Shown: piece after piece, positions 17,649-25,562 of the stretch
Layout: every line of letters begins with the position of its first letter
Numbering within the stretch: position 1 is the first letter of the stretch
Source of the DNA: Merdimonas faecis
GTDB lineage: Bacteria; Bacillota; Clostridia; Lachnospirales; Lachnospiraceae
DNA length: 64,000 nucleotides
Direction of reading: 5' to 3'
NCBI RefSeq assembly: GCF_001754075.1
Contig: NZ_MIEH01000018.1
Span: 520,462-584,461 of the forward strand
Position numbers and translations under genes: made by a program
Notes under the pieces: generated by a model
Seen by the model: only the letters and a program-made list of their open reading frames with translations
What the model was told of the DNA's origin: nothing
Database searches by the model: none

Positions 17649-17700
17649 TTGACAACCCATACCCCTATGGGTAATAATATACATATACCCATATAGGTAT
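17649..17700 (+). promoter_or_regulatory. ATPase promoter with two CsoR-type operators
   Basis: TTGACA (17649-17654) is followed by CATACCCCTATGGGTA (17658-17673) filling the spacer up to the -10 region (TAATAA, 17672-17677), and by a second dyad ATACCCATATAGGTAT (17685-17700) around the start of transcription. Bound repressor would cover the promoter. Confidence 0.75.
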
Positions 17701-17721
17701 AATCGAGAGGAGGCATTTCTC

Positions 17722-19593
17722 ATGAAAAAATTGGAAGAACTTTTGGAATGGGGCGGCACAAAACGGGACATTACGTTCCTGATATTGTCTGCTGCCGCAC
17801 TCCTGGCCAGCATATTCGGCTTTCAGCCCCTGCCCTTTGATATGGCCTGGGTATCTGTCATCTTATGCGGAATCCCTATCATCCTGGAGGCCTTGATCGG
17901 CCTGATTACTGCTTTTGATATCAAGGCTGATGTGCTGGTCTCTATTGCACTGGTTGCATCTATCTTCATCGGCGAAGATTTCGCTGCCGGCGAGGTGGCT
18001 TTCATTATGCAGCTGGGCGCTCTTCTGGAGGATCTGACCGTCGCCAGAGCACGGGCCGGCATTGAAAAGCTGGTTCACCTGACTCCCCGGACAGCACGCC
18101 GGATCGGCAAGGACACAGAAGAAATCATCCCGGCAGAACAGGTTCAGGCGGGCGACATCCTCCGTGTTTTTCCCGGAGAGACTGTCCCGGCAGATGGCAT
18201 AATCATATCCGGGGAAACCTCAGTCAACCAGGCTGTTATGACCGGAGAGTCTCTTCCGGTCGATAAATCCCCCGGTGACGAAGTCTCCAGCGGCACTGTA
18301 AACCAGTTTGGCTCTTTTGATATGAAAGCAGTTAAAGTCGGGGAAGACAGCTCTATCCAGCGCATGATCCGCCTGGTACAGTCTGCTGACGCCGGAAAAG
18401 CAAAAATTGTTGGAATTGCAGACCGATGGGCCACATGGATTGTAATAATTGCCTTAAGCGCCGCAGTACTCACCTGGCTCTTCACCGGACAGATCATCCG
18501 TTCTGTCACCATTCTGGTCGTATTTTGTCCTTGTGCTCTGGTACTGGCTACTCCCACGGCTATCATGGCCGCAATCGGAAATGCCACCCGCCATGGATTT
18601 TTGGTGCGGGAAGGCGATGCGCTGGAACGTCTTTCTCTGGTAAAGCACCTTACCTTTGATAAGACCGGGACTCTCACTTACGGCGCTCCTCAGGTTGTTG
18701 CTGTTCACAGTTTTCAGAAAAACTTTTCCGAGCAGGAGTTATACGCAAAAACAGCATCCGCAGAGCTTCGCTCGGAGCATCCCCTTGGCAAAGCAGTAGT
18801 CCGGTGCTTTCAGGCTTCTTACGGCGAGCGGCCGGCCCCGGTGGAATCATTTCAGACGCTTCCTGGTCGGGGTGTGTCCGGCACCCAGGAAGGACATACG
18901 ATACTGGCCGGAAATCAGAAGCTTCTGATTGAAAAACAAATTTCTCTGGATACAGAGGCTCAAACACAGATGGAACACTATATTCAAGAAGGATGTACTT
19001 TGATCTTAACTGCTATTGACGGCGAATTTACCGGTTTTCTGGCTCTTTCTGACACCTTGCGCGACAATGCGCCTGAAACCATCGCCAAAGTAAAGGCTGA
19101 AGGCACTGTTCCCGTTCTTCTGACCGGGGATCATGAAAATGCGGCCAGACACATTGCTTCTTCCCTGAAGATTGACGAGGTTCTGGCCGACTGCCTTCCA
19201 GAGGATAAATTAAACTGGATCCAGCAGTCCCAGGATCAGGGTTTTCCGGTCTGCATGATCGGAGACGGCATCAATGACGCACCCGCACTGAAAAAAGCCT
19301 TTGTCGGCATCGCCATGGGCGGTGTCGGAAGCGACATTGCTGTCGATGCAGCAGACATTGCTCTTGTGAATGATGATATCCGGGAAATCCCCCATCTTCT
19401 GGCTCTGTCCAAACGAATGATGGTTACTATCAAATGCAATCTGACATTTTCTATGATTTTGAACTTTATCGCAATCATACTTGCCATCACGGGAATCCTG
19501 AATCCTGTCGTAGGCGCACTTGTACATAATGCGGGTTCTGTTCTGGTCATTGCTAATTCTGCATTTCTACTGAAATGGAAAAAGCGGGGCTGA
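17722..19593 (+). CDS. Heavy-metal translocating P1B-type ATPase (probably copper)
   Basis: A 623-residue membrane pump. Visible marks: TGES (about residue 174) in the actuator, the CPC metal motif in VVFCPCAL (about 269), the phosphorylated Asp of DKTGT (about 313), the P1B-specific SEHPLGKAV, and GDGINDAPAL (about 514). There is no amino-terminal HMA domain, so the protein is short. The last helices read NFIAIILAITGIL and VGALVHNAGSVLVIANS, which do not clearly match the usual Cu pattern. Copper export is inferred mainly from the CsoR operators; zinc or cadmium are alternatives. AGAGGAGG precedes the ATG. Confidence 0.88.
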   Translation: MKKLEELLEWGGTKRDITFLILSAAALLASIFGFQPLPFDMAWVSVILCGIPIILEALIGLITAFDIKADVLVSIALVASIFIGEDFAAGEVAFIMQLGALLEDLTVARARAGIEKLVHLTPRTARRIGKDTEEIIPAEQVQAGDILRVFPGETVPADGIIISGETSVNQAVMTGESLPVDKSPGDEVSSGTVNQFGSFDMKAVKVGEDSSIQRMIRLVQSADAGKAKIVGIADRWATWIVIIALSAAVLTWLFTGQIIRSVTILVVFCPCALVLATPTAIMAAIGNATRHGFLVREGDALERLSLVKHLTFDKTGTLTYGAPQVVAVHSFQKNFSEQELYAKTASAELRSEHPLGKAVVRCFQASYGERPAPVESFQTLPGRGVSGTQEGHTILAGNQKLLIEKQISLDTEAQTQMEHYIQEGCTLILTAIDGEFTGFLALSDTLRDNAPETIAKVKAEGTVPVLLTGDHENAARHIASSLKIDEVLADCLPEDKLNWIQQSQDQGFPVCMIGDGINDAPALKKAFVGIAMGGVGSDIAVDAADIALVNDDIREIPHLLALSKRMMVTIKCNLTFSMILNFIAIILAITGILNPVVGALVHNAGSVLVIANSAFLLKWKKRG

Positions 19594-19613
19594 TCTTTCT
19601 GTCAGCTCCGCTT

Positions 19614-20321
19614 CTATTTTCTTATATTTCCAAAACACCGGTCAAATTCCCTGCAGGCTTCCCGGGTGCTTCTGAAAACTTCTTCCGGCCTCAGCATTTT
19701 CTGCAAATAATCTTTCTGTCCGTCAGACAATGGAAGTGCCTCATACCAGGGTTTCTTCCCGTCCCCGGAATATCCGGAATACAAAAGATACAGCAGCACA
19801 TTTGCAAATCTTGCATAATCCAGGCTGAAACGCATACTGTCCCCGTCAGCATACCCGGAGAGTCCAAAATCGATAAGCGCTGCCCGGCTGCCGTCATACA
19901 CCACGTTTGCCACGCTGATATCTCCATGCACCACATTTCTTTCGTGCAGATACTGAAGGACATCCAAAAGATCGCTCCCGATCCGAAAGACCTCTTCATC
20001 TGAAAAAAACTTCTTTTCTTCAAACAGCCACTCTTTTAGTGTCTTTCCTTTCTGATATTCCAGGACAAAATAATATCCGCTCCTGTCGTTGATCACACCC
20101 AGAAGTTCCGGCACCGCAGGATGGTCAAGGCCGGACAGGATAACGGCCTCCTGCTGGCTGAAGTCAGGGTGCTTTCTTCGCATCCCTGTCCGAAATCTTT
20201 TCAATACTACCATTTTCCCGGCCGGATCACGGGCAAGAAAACAGACACCGTAGCGTCCTGTGCCAATGCGGGACACCACGGTGTAATCTCTGATTTTTCT
20301 TTCCTTCTTTTTCCCGATCAT
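19614..20321 (-). CDS. Ser/Thr protein kinase (small, stand-alone)
   Basis: A kinase of about 235 residues without a membrane or sensor domain. It shows the glycine loop IGTGRYGVCFLA, the ATP lysine in VVLKRF, the hinge VLEYQKGKTLKEW, the catalytic loop HGDISVANVV (HGD in place of HRD) and DFGLSG, so it should be active, but the lower lobe is short. Its ATG overlaps the stop of the zinc-ribbon gene upstream (ATGA), indicating coupled translation; a longer in-frame start at 20393 would lie inside that gene. The substrate is unknown; the zinc-ribbon protein is the obvious candidate. Confidence 0.85.
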   Translation of the reverse strand: MIGKKKERKIRDYTVVSRIGTGRYGVCFLARDPAGKMVVLKRFRTGMRRKHPDFSQQEAVILSGLDHPAVPELLGVINDRSGYYFVLEYQKGKTLKEWLFEEKKFFSDEEVFRIGSDLLDVLQYLHERNVVHGDISVANVVYDGSRAALIDFGLSGYADGDSMRFSLDYARFANVLLYLLYSGYSGDGKKPWYEALPLSDGQKDYLQKMLRPEEVFRSTREACREFDRCFGNIRK

Positions 20322-20749
20322 CTCTGCATCGGTGTGCCGCACTCCGGACAGAATTTTGCGCCCGGCTGGACAGGCTTTCCACAATTTGGACAAAATGTCG
20401 GACCCTGTGCGATCCTTTCTCCGCAGGAAAGGCAGAATTTAGACCCTGCTGGTACAGACGCCCCGCACTTCTGGCAGCGAATCTGTCCGCCCTGATTAAC
20501 TGCTCCCTGCTGGGGATAGCCGTTCTGGTTCGGATAACCACCCTGGTTCGGGTAGCCGCCTTGGTTCGGATAGCCACCCTGGTTCGGATAACCGCCATAA
20601 GGCTGGCCGTATCCTCTTCTTGCAGAACTGGAAAAGCTGCCAAATCCTCCCATCATTCCGAACAGCCCTTTTTTCTTGTAATAATTCCCGCCCTGATCCG
20701 GATGGGGATACCGTCTGCTGCTGCTGGAGCGTGAAAAAAAGCCTCCCAT
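20318..20749 (-). CDS. Double zinc-ribbon protein with Gly/Tyr-rich repeats
   Basis: A 143-residue protein with three parts: a Ser/Arg-rich start (SRSSSSRR), a low-complexity middle with repeated NQGGYP units, and a carboxy-terminal double zinc ribbon (CQKCG, CLSCG, CPNCG, CPECG). It has no catalytic residues. The flexible, Ser-rich start could be a phosphorylation target for the coupled kinase, which is inference. AGGAGG precedes the ATG at 20749. Confidence 0.82.
   Translation of the reverse strand: MGGFFSRSSSSRRYPHPDQGGNYYKKKGLFGMMGGFGSFSSSARRGYGQPYGGYPNQGGYPNQGGYPNQGGYPNQNGYPQQGAVNQGGQIRCQKCGASVPAGSKFCLSCGERIAQGPTFCPNCGKPVQPGAKFCPECGTPMQR
20527..20598. repeat. Four 18-bp tandem repeats inside the zinc-ribbon gene
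   Basis: Units begin GGTTCGG at 20527, 20545, 20563 and 20581 and differ at a few positions; each encodes six residues (NQGGYP). The length can change by slippage without a frameshift. Confidence 0.9.
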
Positions 20750-20922
20750 ATACGTTTCCTCCTGTCGTGCGTGATATTGTTTTCAATATACCGTATCCAT
20801 TTTTCTATGGCAAGTGAAATATAAAAATGTAACATAATTTTTACATACTGCCGGTTCTGTTGAAAAATATGTGTTCTTCTGCTAAAATAATAACAATCAT
20901 AATCATATGGAGGACAATCATC

Positions 20923-21369
20923 ATGAGCAAAATCGAAGAAGTAAGAAGTGCAATGGTCGCTGCCATGAAAGCTGGCGACAAAGAGACAAAAGAGACCTTA
21001 TCCATGCTCCTGGCAGCTCTGAAGAATAAAGCCATTGACAAACGTTCTGACCTGACCGAAGAGGAAGAGACCCAGGTGGTCATGAAAGAAATCAAGCAGA
21101 CAAAAGAAACCCTGGAAATGACCCCGGCAGACCGTACTGACATCATCGCAGAGTGTGAGAAACGGCTTGCTGTTCTGGAGCAGTACGCCCCGAAAATGAT
21201 GGACGAGTCCGAGATCAAAAGCGTTATCGAAGCACTGCTTTCCGAAATGGGACTGGACGCCCCGACTGCCAAGGATAAAGGAAAAATCATGAAAAACCTG
21301 ATGCCAAAGGTAAAGGGCAAGGCTGACGGAAAGCTGGTAAATGATATCCTGACCGGGTATCTGAACTAA
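20923..21369 (+). CDS. GatB/YqeY domain protein
   Basis: A protein of 148 residues that begins MSKIEEVRSAMVAAMKAGDK and continues with the paired helices of YqeY (LTEEEETQVVMKEIKQ, LEQYAPKMMDESEIK) and the KDKGKIMKNLMPKVKGKADG tail. YqeY resembles the tail of the GatB subunit that grips tRNA in the Glu/Asp-tRNA amidotransferase. Its own role is not settled. GGAGG at 20909-20913 fixes the start at 20923. An IS256-family element now separates the gene from the hairpin at 22917. Confidence 0.92.
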   Translation: MSKIEEVRSAMVAAMKAGDKETKETLSMLLAALKNKAIDKRSDLTEEEETQVVMKEIKQTKETLEMTPADRTDIIAECEKRLAVLEQYAPKMMDESEIKSVIEALLSEMGLDAPTAKDKGKIMKNLMPKVKGKADGKLVNDILTGYLN

Positions 21370-21420
21370 AAATTCTATGAGACTGGAGACCGTTTCAAGT
21401 TTTGCATTGTGCGAAAACGT

Positions 21421-22899
21421 GGCGGTGTGAAACTTTTTCTGTAAATATGTCATCAAAGGTTCTTCTATGATAAAATCTAATTCATAGGAGGGCCTTTTAT
21501 TATGGCAAAACAGAAGAAACCTGTCCATCGGGTACAAATGACAGAAGGGAAACGTAACATTATCCACCAGCTACTGGAAGAATACGATATTCAGACAGCC
21601 GAAGATATTCAGGATGCTCTCAAGGATCTACTTGGCGGAACAATCAAAGAAATGATGGAAGCTGAAATGGAGGATCATCTTGGGTACGAAAAATCTGAGC
21701 GTTCAGATAATGATGATTACCGGAATGGTTACAAACGTAAACGTATAAACAGCAGCTATGGCTCTATGGAGATTGAGGTTCCACAGGACCGCAAATCAAC
21801 TTTCCAGCCGCAGGTGGTCAAAAAGCGCCAGAAAGATATCTCTGATATCGATCAGAAGATCATATCCATGTATGCCAAAGGAATGACAACCAGACAGATT
21901 TCTGAAACCATAGAGGATATTTATGGTTTTGAAACTTCAGAGGGTTTTATCTCTGATGTGACGGATAAGATCCTTCCACAGATAGAGGACTGGCAGAACC
22001 GCCCTCTGGATGAAGTATATCCAATCCTCTTTATCGATGCGATCCACTATTCAGTCCGGGATAATGGAGTGATCCGCAAACTGGCGGCATATGTGATCTT
22101 GGGGATCAATACGGAAGGAAAGAAGGAAGTTCTTACCATTCAGGTTGGAGATAACGAAAGCTCTAAATACTGGCTGTCCGTTCTGAATGAGCTGAAAAAC
22201 CGCAGTGTAAAAGATATCTTGATTCTCTGTGCTGATGGTCTGACCGGGATCAAAGAAGCCATTGCAGCCTCCTTTCCGAAAACAGAGTATCAACGCTGTA
22301 TTGTCCATCAGGTAAGAAACACCCTGAAGTATGTTCCGGATAAAGACAGGAAAGCCTTCGCAACGGATTTGAAAACCATTTATCAGGCGGCAGACGAAAA
22401 GAAAGCCCTGGCAGCCCTTGAGCGGGTAACAGAGAAATGGACGCCAAAATACCCGAATTCCATGAAGCGCTGGAAGGATAACTGGGATGCGATTTCTCCG
22501 ATTTTCAAGTTTTCAGCAGCTGTCCGGAAGGTCATATATACGACAAATGCGATAGAATCGTTAAACTCCACCTATCGGAGACTGAACCAGCAGAGAAGCG
22601 TTTTTCCGAGCGATACGGCGCTGCTGAAAGCCCTATATCTCGCTACCTTCGAAGCCACCAAAAGATGGACTACTACCATCCGGAACTGGGGCCAGGTATA
22701 TGGCGAGCTGAGTATCATGTATGAAGGCAGGCTGCCGGACTAAAAATATTCAGGTTAACGAAGGCGGAAAAGCCGCCTGTTATTGACATGCCATCAGCCA
22801 GATGGTATATATAAAACAAAGGTGAAAAGCTTATTTTTTAAGCCTTTCACCCATTCTTATCATAGAAGAATCTTATTTACAGACTTTTCTTCACAGTCT
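21421..22899 (+). mobile_element. IS256-family insertion sequence, 1,479 bp
   Basis: The element carries one transposase gene and is flanked by the 9-bp direct repeat CGAAAACGT (21412-21420 and 22900-22908), the target duplication size of this family. The ends are imperfect inverted repeats sharing TGTGAA and CTGTAAAT, and the inner ends share TTCTTCTATGATAA. The intact frame and exact duplication point to a recent insertion. Confidence 0.88.
21502..22743 (+). CDS. IS256-family DDE transposase
   Basis: A 413-residue Mutator-type transposase. The catalytic triad is visible as FIDAIHYSV (Asp near 179), CADGLTGIKEA (Asp near 245) and TNAIESLNSTYRR (Glu near 352). Family marks EMEDHLGYEK and RNGYKRKR lie in the amino-terminal part, with CIVHQVRN between the second Asp and the Glu. 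The frame is complete with AGGAGGG before the ATG, so the element is probably active. Confidence 0.95.
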   Translation: MAKQKKPVHRVQMTEGKRNIIHQLLEEYDIQTAEDIQDALKDLLGGTIKEMMEAEMEDHLGYEKSERSDNDDYRNGYKRKRINSSYGSMEIEVPQDRKSTFQPQVVKKRQKDISDIDQKIISMYAKGMTTRQISETIEDIYGFETSEGFISDVTDKILPQIEDWQNRPLDEVYPILFIDAIHYSVRDNGVIRKLAAYVILGINTEGKKEVLTIQVGDNESSKYWLSVLNELKNRSVKDILILCADGLTGIKEAIAASFPKTEYQRCIVHQVRNTLKYVPDKDRKAFATDLKTIYQAADEKKALAALERVTEKWTPKYPNSMKRWKDNWDAISPIFKFSAAVRKVIYTTNAIESLNSTYRRLNQQRSVFPSDTALLKALYLATFEATKRWTTTIRNWGQVYGELSIMYEGRLPD

Positions 22900-22916
22900 C
22901 GAAAACGTAACTACTC

Positions 22917-22951
22917 GGACAGAGTCTGATTTTACGACTCTGTCCTTCTTC
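22917..22951 (+). terminator. Hairpin to the right of the insertion sequence
   Basis: GGACAGAGTC pairs with GACTCTGTCC around a nine-base loop and is followed by TTCTTC. Removing the insertion sequence would place it about 65 bp past the yqeY stop, so it is probably the original yqeY terminator. From here to 23135 I see only AT-rich sequence with no recognisable feature. Confidence 0.6.
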
Positions 22952-23135
22952 ATATTACAATATAAATATCTTTATATATCAAACCGAATTGACTGTGCTA
23001 GCCTTGTCCTCACCGAATTACTGCTTATATTCCTGATATCTGCCCCTCGTAAATATATCTCCAACAAAGAATTGTATTAATTTTTACCAAGGCACAAAGC
23101 ATGATGAATTATCAGGTTTCATTTTTGCTCTTAGA

Positions 23136-24917
23136 TTAATCAATATTCCTATTCTTTCCATAAAAAATTTTTCCTTTGTCTAAATTCTTACGATAAGAGC
23201 ATGCCATTGAGTATAATTTGTTCTCATGCACACATTTTCTTGCATCCGAACATTCTACAAACTGGCTACAACATCCAAATGTTGAAGCTTTAGAAGAATA
23301 ACATTTTATTCTATATTCTGTATTTAACTTTACATATTCCACAAATCTTTCATCATCGCTTTTAAATATAATATGTATATTATTCTTATCTGATTTTAAT
23401 TGTTTTGCTTCCAACTCTCCCGAAAATGAAATACTTTTATACTGCGAATTTCCTATAATTAATTCCAATTTGTCTTTTCTTTCTTTTATATTCATTACTA
23501 CGGAATTACGTGAATAATCTAATTTTCTATTCGGTATTTTAGGATATTCTGGTTCATAAATACATACAGAATACGATGTTACTCTATCAGACATTCGTCC
23601 ACTGTTCTGAGCCAAATATAAGGAATGTTCCGGTAATTCCTTTTCTTGTATCAGTTCGTCTAACATTTTCTGTAAATTCTTTTTCCAACCTTTAACATCT
23701 TCCGATAAATCTACAACTGTTAATATTTCTTCTTGATTTGCTGTCTTTAATATTTCTTCCTTTAATTTCTTAGCTTCGCTTATGAAACATTCTTCTGGTA
23801 CTATCTGAATTTTACTTCCCTTTTCCTGCCATTCCATTGCTTTCTTAATTTTTTCGCCATACGTACCTTGTTTCCAATTATCACTTCCTAGTGTACCTAC
23901 AACAAGATATGTAGTAGTTTTTTTTACCGTATTGTCACAAATCCCACCACATTCTCTTATCAATTTTTCAACATCTTTTCTATCTCCATATGAAAAACCA
24001 CCTGTTAGACAACAGTGCTTTTCTTTCAATGTTTCTATACAAATCTTGTCGTTTTCTTCATTTACCGGTGTAGTAAATTGTTTAAATATAACCAAAAGAG
24101 AATCTAATTCATCTTGTTCAATAACTCCGTCGTCAAGTACTCGTTCCAAAGCTCCATAAACACGGTCAAACGGGTAATTCCCCTTTAATGATTGATTTTC
24201 ATCCATCCAAGCATTTAACGCTAATATTTCTTCTTCCGTCAACATATTATCTGCAATTATTCCCAACAGAAATCCTTGTAACTGCTGTAACGATTTTGTC
24301 TCATCTGAATACTTTATTCCTCTTTTATCGATCGATAATTTATTCTTTTTCCCCTTTATAAATCCATGTTCCTCATATTGCTTTTGTAATAATTGGAAAC
24401 AGTCTTTCGTCAAATAACAATCTTTCAAAGCTCTATGCTCATTAGATATATCTAATCCATAATATGTACTAATCGTTTCCAATTTATGGTTTTCAATACA
24501 ATCCAAACATTTCCTAGCGAGAAATAAAGTATCAATAAAATCATTATTCAAAATAAAACCGTTATATTCTTCAATAGCATCATAAAGAATATTTAAATCA
24601 AAACTTGCTATATTATGTCCTACTAATATCTCTCCACTAATAAAGGTCAAAAAATCGTCTAACACCTGCTCTAAGGTGGGTGCATCCTGTACCATATCAT
24701 CTGTAATATGGTTTACTGCTGTGGCTGATGCAGGTATAGGTTCCTGTGGATTTATCAAGCTTTCAAATATATCAACAACTTTCCCATCACGAACTTTTAT
24801 GGCCCCTATCTCAATAATTTTTGCATCATATATTCTATTGCTGGTTGTTTCTATATCCAATACAACATAATCACTTATGAACCTTTCTAATCTTGTACCC
24901 TTATTTCTTTGCTGCAT
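23136..24917 (-). CDS. DnaQ-like 3'-5' exonuclease with BRCT domain
   Basis: A 593-residue protein in several parts. Residues about 10-175 are a DEDDh exonuclease (DIETTSN, HNIASFDLN, HRALKDCYLTK). Residues about 205-285 are a helical acidic region (GIIADNMLTEEE, VLDDGVIEQDELDSLL). Residues about 295-390 are a BRCT domain (CCLTGGFSYGDRKDVEKLI, TTYLVVG). The last 50 residues hold a cysteine cluster (CCSQFVEC, C-V-H, MACSYRKN) that may bind metal. A repair or nucleic-acid-processing role is likely; defence is possible but unproven. The gene is much richer in A+T than its neighbours and sits beside an insertion sequence, so acquisition by transfer is likely. Confidence 0.85.
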   Translation of the reverse strand: MQQRNKGTRLERFISDYVVLDIETTSNRIYDAKIIEIGAIKVRDGKVVDIFESLINPQEPIPASATAVNHITDDMVQDAPTLEQVLDDFLTFISGEILVGHNIASFDLNILYDAIEEYNGFILNNDFIDTLFLARKCLDCIENHKLETISTYYGLDISNEHRALKDCYLTKDCFQLLQKQYEEHGFIKGKKNKLSIDKRGIKYSDETKSLQQLQGFLLGIIADNMLTEEEILALNAWMDENQSLKGNYPFDRVYGALERVLDDGVIEQDELDSLLVIFKQFTTPVNEENDKICIETLKEKHCCLTGGFSYGDRKDVEKLIRECGGICDNTVKKTTTYLVVGTLGSDNWKQGTYGEKIKKAMEWQEKGSKIQIVPEECFISEAKKLKEEILKTANQEEILTVVDLSEDVKGWKKNLQKMLDELIQEKELPEHSLYLAQNSGRMSDRVTSYSVCIYEPEYPKIPNRKLDYSRNSVVMNIKERKDKLELIIGNSQYKSISFSGELEAKQLKSDKNNIHIIFKSDDERFVEYVKLNTEYRIKCYSSKASTFGCCSQFVECSDARKCVHENKLYSMACSYRKNLDKGKIFYGKNRNID

Positions 24918-25093
24918 TTCTTCCTCTTTCCCGCATAGTCTTATGAAACTATACGCATAGCCTTTAATATCATTTTTATTGTATCACTTCTCTGATTCTT
25001 CGTCACTTCATTTTTCTAGTAATCCAACTGCCCCTAGGTTCCTATATGACAATGCATAACTAAACATAAAATAATTCCATTTTCCCACTCATG

Positions 25094-25135
25094 AAAAAAA
25101 AGGATGCATCTGCATGAAAAATCAGCGCATCCTTT
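25094..25135 (-). terminator. Terminator of the C_GCAxxG_C_C gene
   Basis: AAAGGATGC and GCATCCTTT form the stem on the minus strand, followed by a run of eight T. Confidence 0.85.
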
Positions 25136-25140
25136 CCGTC

Positions 25141-25548
25141 TTAAAATTCCATCTCATCTATGATCTGTGCCGCATCCTCCACGCATTTCATGCAGCAGGG
25201 AAGGGGCTGAGGCCCATCCTCTGTCTTCAGATCCCGGCAGTAGAGTGACCCGTTTTTCTCTTTAAACTTCTCTGCCGCCTCCAGAAGCTTCTGATAGGTG
25301 TCCATCTTGGTGGCAAAGGGCTCATCCATCTTACCGGCACTGTTTTTCAGTCCAATGGTCATGAACATTCCTGTCACTGCGCCGCAGGTATCCTTTAAGC
25401 CGCCCATGCCGGAGCCAAATCCCTCGGTCAGCCGGAAGGCGTCTTCTTCCTTCATCCCCAGCTCTTCGCAATAAGCGCAGATCACTGCCTGACAGCAGTT
25501 ATACATTTTTTCAAACCGCTCAACTGCATCCTTCTTCGTTGCTTTCAT
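25141..25548 (-). CDS. C_GCAxxG_C_C family redox-type protein
   Basis: A 135-residue protein with the family's spaced cysteines: NCCQAV at the start, GSGMGGLKDTCGAVTG (the GCAxxG-like block) and the carboxy-terminal pair CCMKC. Members are thought to bind a metal or cluster and often sit with redox enzymes; the reaction is not known. It lies 14 bp after nadE in the same direction and may be co-transcribed with it. Confidence 0.88.
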   Translation of the reverse strand: MKATKKDAVERFEKMYNCCQAVICAYCEELGMKEEDAFRLTEGFGSGMGGLKDTCGAVTGMFMTIGLKNSAGKMDEPFATKMDTYQKLLEAAEKFKEKNGSLYCRDLKTEDGPQPLPCCMKCVEDAAQIIDEMEF

Positions 25549-25562
25549 CTCTTCTTCCTCCT

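Noticed and set aside
20527..20598. Four regular 18-bp repeats, considered as a possible CRISPR-like array
   Set aside because: No spacers; the repeats are in frame inside a coding gene and encode NQGGYP.
22949..23135. AT-rich stretch beside the exonuclease gene considered as an attachment site
   Set aside because: No direct repeat, integrase or tRNA end found to support it.
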